From assembly GCA_005882715.1 (NCBI GenBank), contig VBEI01000113.1, forward strand, positions 1 through 5,848: 5,848 nucleotides of DNA, given 5' to 3'. The notes beneath the pieces were generated by a model that made no database searches, was not told where the DNA came from, and was given only the letters and a program-made list of their open reading frames with translations. Made by a program: the position numbers and the translations under genes. The DNA comes from Chloroflexota bacterium. GTDB taxonomy: Bacteria > Chloroflexota > Dehalococcoidia > SM23-28-2 > RBG-16-64-32. This document shows, piece after piece, positions 5,108 through 5,848 of the stretch (positions are counted from its first letter, which is position 1; the number at the start of each line of letters is the position of its first letter).

Positions 5108-5848
5108 CTAGGATGTTTCCTTTGCAGCCGCCCTGATCGCCTCAACGTGCGGCGACGACAGGAACTTCTTGCGCAAATTCTCGTCCTCCAATAGGGAAGC
5201 GACGGCGTCGACAACGGCGAGCGCTTCGCCGTAGGCCGCCTTCGCGTCGTCGGGACGCTCTTGGCTCTTACGCAGGTTACCCAGCGCCACATATGTCTTC
5301 CAAATCTGCGGCGGGTTGCCTATTTCCTTCGCGATGCCGAGTGCCATCTCGATCTCCTCTTCGGCCTCAGGAAGTTTGCCCTGCACCGTCATGATCTGGC
5401 CGCGGAGACGTCTCCCCTTGACCACGTTCTTCGGCCGGTTCGTCGACTCGGCCAGCTGAACGCATTCATCCGCATACGACAGCGCTTTTTCGTAGTCGCC
5501 GCGCTCGAGCCAAAGTTCGCCATACGAATGGAAGAGGTGCTGAGAGTAGAGCCATAACGCGAAGCGTTCTCTCGGTGTCGAATGTCGCGCCACTCGCTCG
5601 ACCGTCTCGTAGTACTTCTCGGCTTCGTCCAACCGCCCGAGCGCGCGGAGATTGTCGCCGAGGTTCAGCCGGGCGTTGCTCTCGATCTCGGGGTCGGGCG
5701 CGTTCACCTTGAGCGCCGCCTCCTCCGACTGCTTATTCCATTCGATCGCAGCCTCGTGGTCCTGAAGCTCCCCGAATACCCACCCAACCGTGTTCAGGGT
5801 GCGCGCCTTGACCAGCGTTTCGCCGGTGCGATCGCAGATCGCCAGCGC
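5108..5848 (-). CDS. TPR-repeat protein, C-terminal part (N-terminus outside window)
   Basis: The frame is open to the window edge, so 246 C-terminal residues are seen; a GTG at 5707 is internal, since TPR sequence continues upstream of it (ARTLNTVGWVFGELQDHEAA). Several tetratricopeptide units are recognisable by their A/G-Y-A-P spacing: around ELQDHEAAIEWN, then ARLNLGDNLRALGRLDEAEK, SYGELWLERGDYEKALSYAD, RLRGQIMTVQGKLPEAEEEI and YVALGNLRKSQERPDDAKAA. They are followed by the terminal helix LLEDENLRKKFLSSPHVEAI. That ending is typical of large bacterial signalling proteins in which an AAA/NACHT-like ATPase, often with a cyclase or DNA-binding domain in front, is followed by TPRs. I infer a protein-protein interaction role, but the N-terminal domain that would define function is not visible. 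The gene converges on the Crp-type gene; the stop is TAG at 5110-5108. Confidence 0.85.
   Translation of the reverse strand, partial: ALAICDRTGETLVKARTLNTVGWVFGELQDHEAAIEWNKQSEEAALKVNAPDPEIESNARLNLGDNLRALGRLDEAEKYYETVERVARHSTPRERFALWLYSQHLFHSYGELWLERGDYEKALSYADECVQLAESTNRPKNVVKGRRLRGQIMTVQGKLPEAEEEIEMALGIAKEIGNPPQIWKTYVALGNLRKSQERPDDAKAAYGEALAVVDAVASLLEDENLRKKFLSSPHVEAIRAAAKETS

Noticed and set aside
5108..5707. TPR protein as a complete gene from GTG 5707
   Set aside because: The frame stays open to the window edge with further TPR-like sequence and no ribosome binding site at 5707, so the gene is partial.
1..5848. tRNA, rRNA, CRISPR array, transposase or phage genes
   Set aside because: I saw no cloverleaf, direct-repeat array or mobile-element coding sequence on either strand.

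Overview
The window is compact, GC-rich bacterial chromosomal DNA. Its gene mix suggests a Chloroflexota-like bacterium: a DapL-type LL-diaminopimelate aminotransferase, a family-6-type hypoxanthine-DNA glycosylase, a soluble class III nucleotide cyclase with an N-terminal Cys domain, and a TPR protein with a C-terminus I associate with that phylum. This assignment rests on remembered family resemblance, not on a marker gene. TGA serves as an ordinary stop elsewhere in the window (the methyltransferase at 526-528, the glycosylase at 3371-3373, the EthD gene at 3882-3884), so a global UGA recoding is excluded.

Layout. (1) 1-2198, plus strand, an operon-like run: the C-terminal part of a UbiE/MenG-like methyltransferase, a multi-pass membrane protein reminiscent of UbiA prenyltransferases (ATGA overlap), and after 24 bp a class III adenylate/guanylate cyclase. 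(2) 4256-2202, minus strand, a tight operon: an EthD-domain protein, a DNA-deoxyinosine glycosylase (TTG start inside the preceding gene) and dapL (ATGA overlap). dapL converges on the cyclase with only 3 bp between the stops. (3) 4317-5006, plus strand: a Crp/Fnr-type regulator diverging from the EthD operon, with promoter elements that suggest a leaderless transcript. (4) 5007-5107: a convergent intergenic gap with a repeat-like palindromic element. (5) 5848-5108, minus strand: the C-terminal TPR part of a larger protein.

The main discovery candidate is the cyclase. Its reading frame runs from an ATG with a strong ribosome binding site at 1401 to a TAG at 2196 and is interrupted only by one in-frame TGA at 1614-1616. 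The protein resumes in the same frame with well-conserved family sequence. The TGA falls where the fourth Cys of a CxxC...CxxC N-terminal module is expected (C39-x2-C42 ... C69-x2-TGA72). Directly after it lies a 7-bp GC-rich hairpin whose 3-nt apical loop is GGC and starts 22 nt past the TGA, within the geometry described for bacterial SECIS elements. The simplest exciting reading is a selenocysteine-containing nucleotide cyclase (CxxU), possibly a redox-controlled source of cyclic nucleotide for a Crp-type receptor such as the one encoded 2 kb away. A point nonsense mutation or a sequencing error remains possible. Finding selA/selB/selC/selD in the genome and homologs with Cys or TGA at this column would decide.
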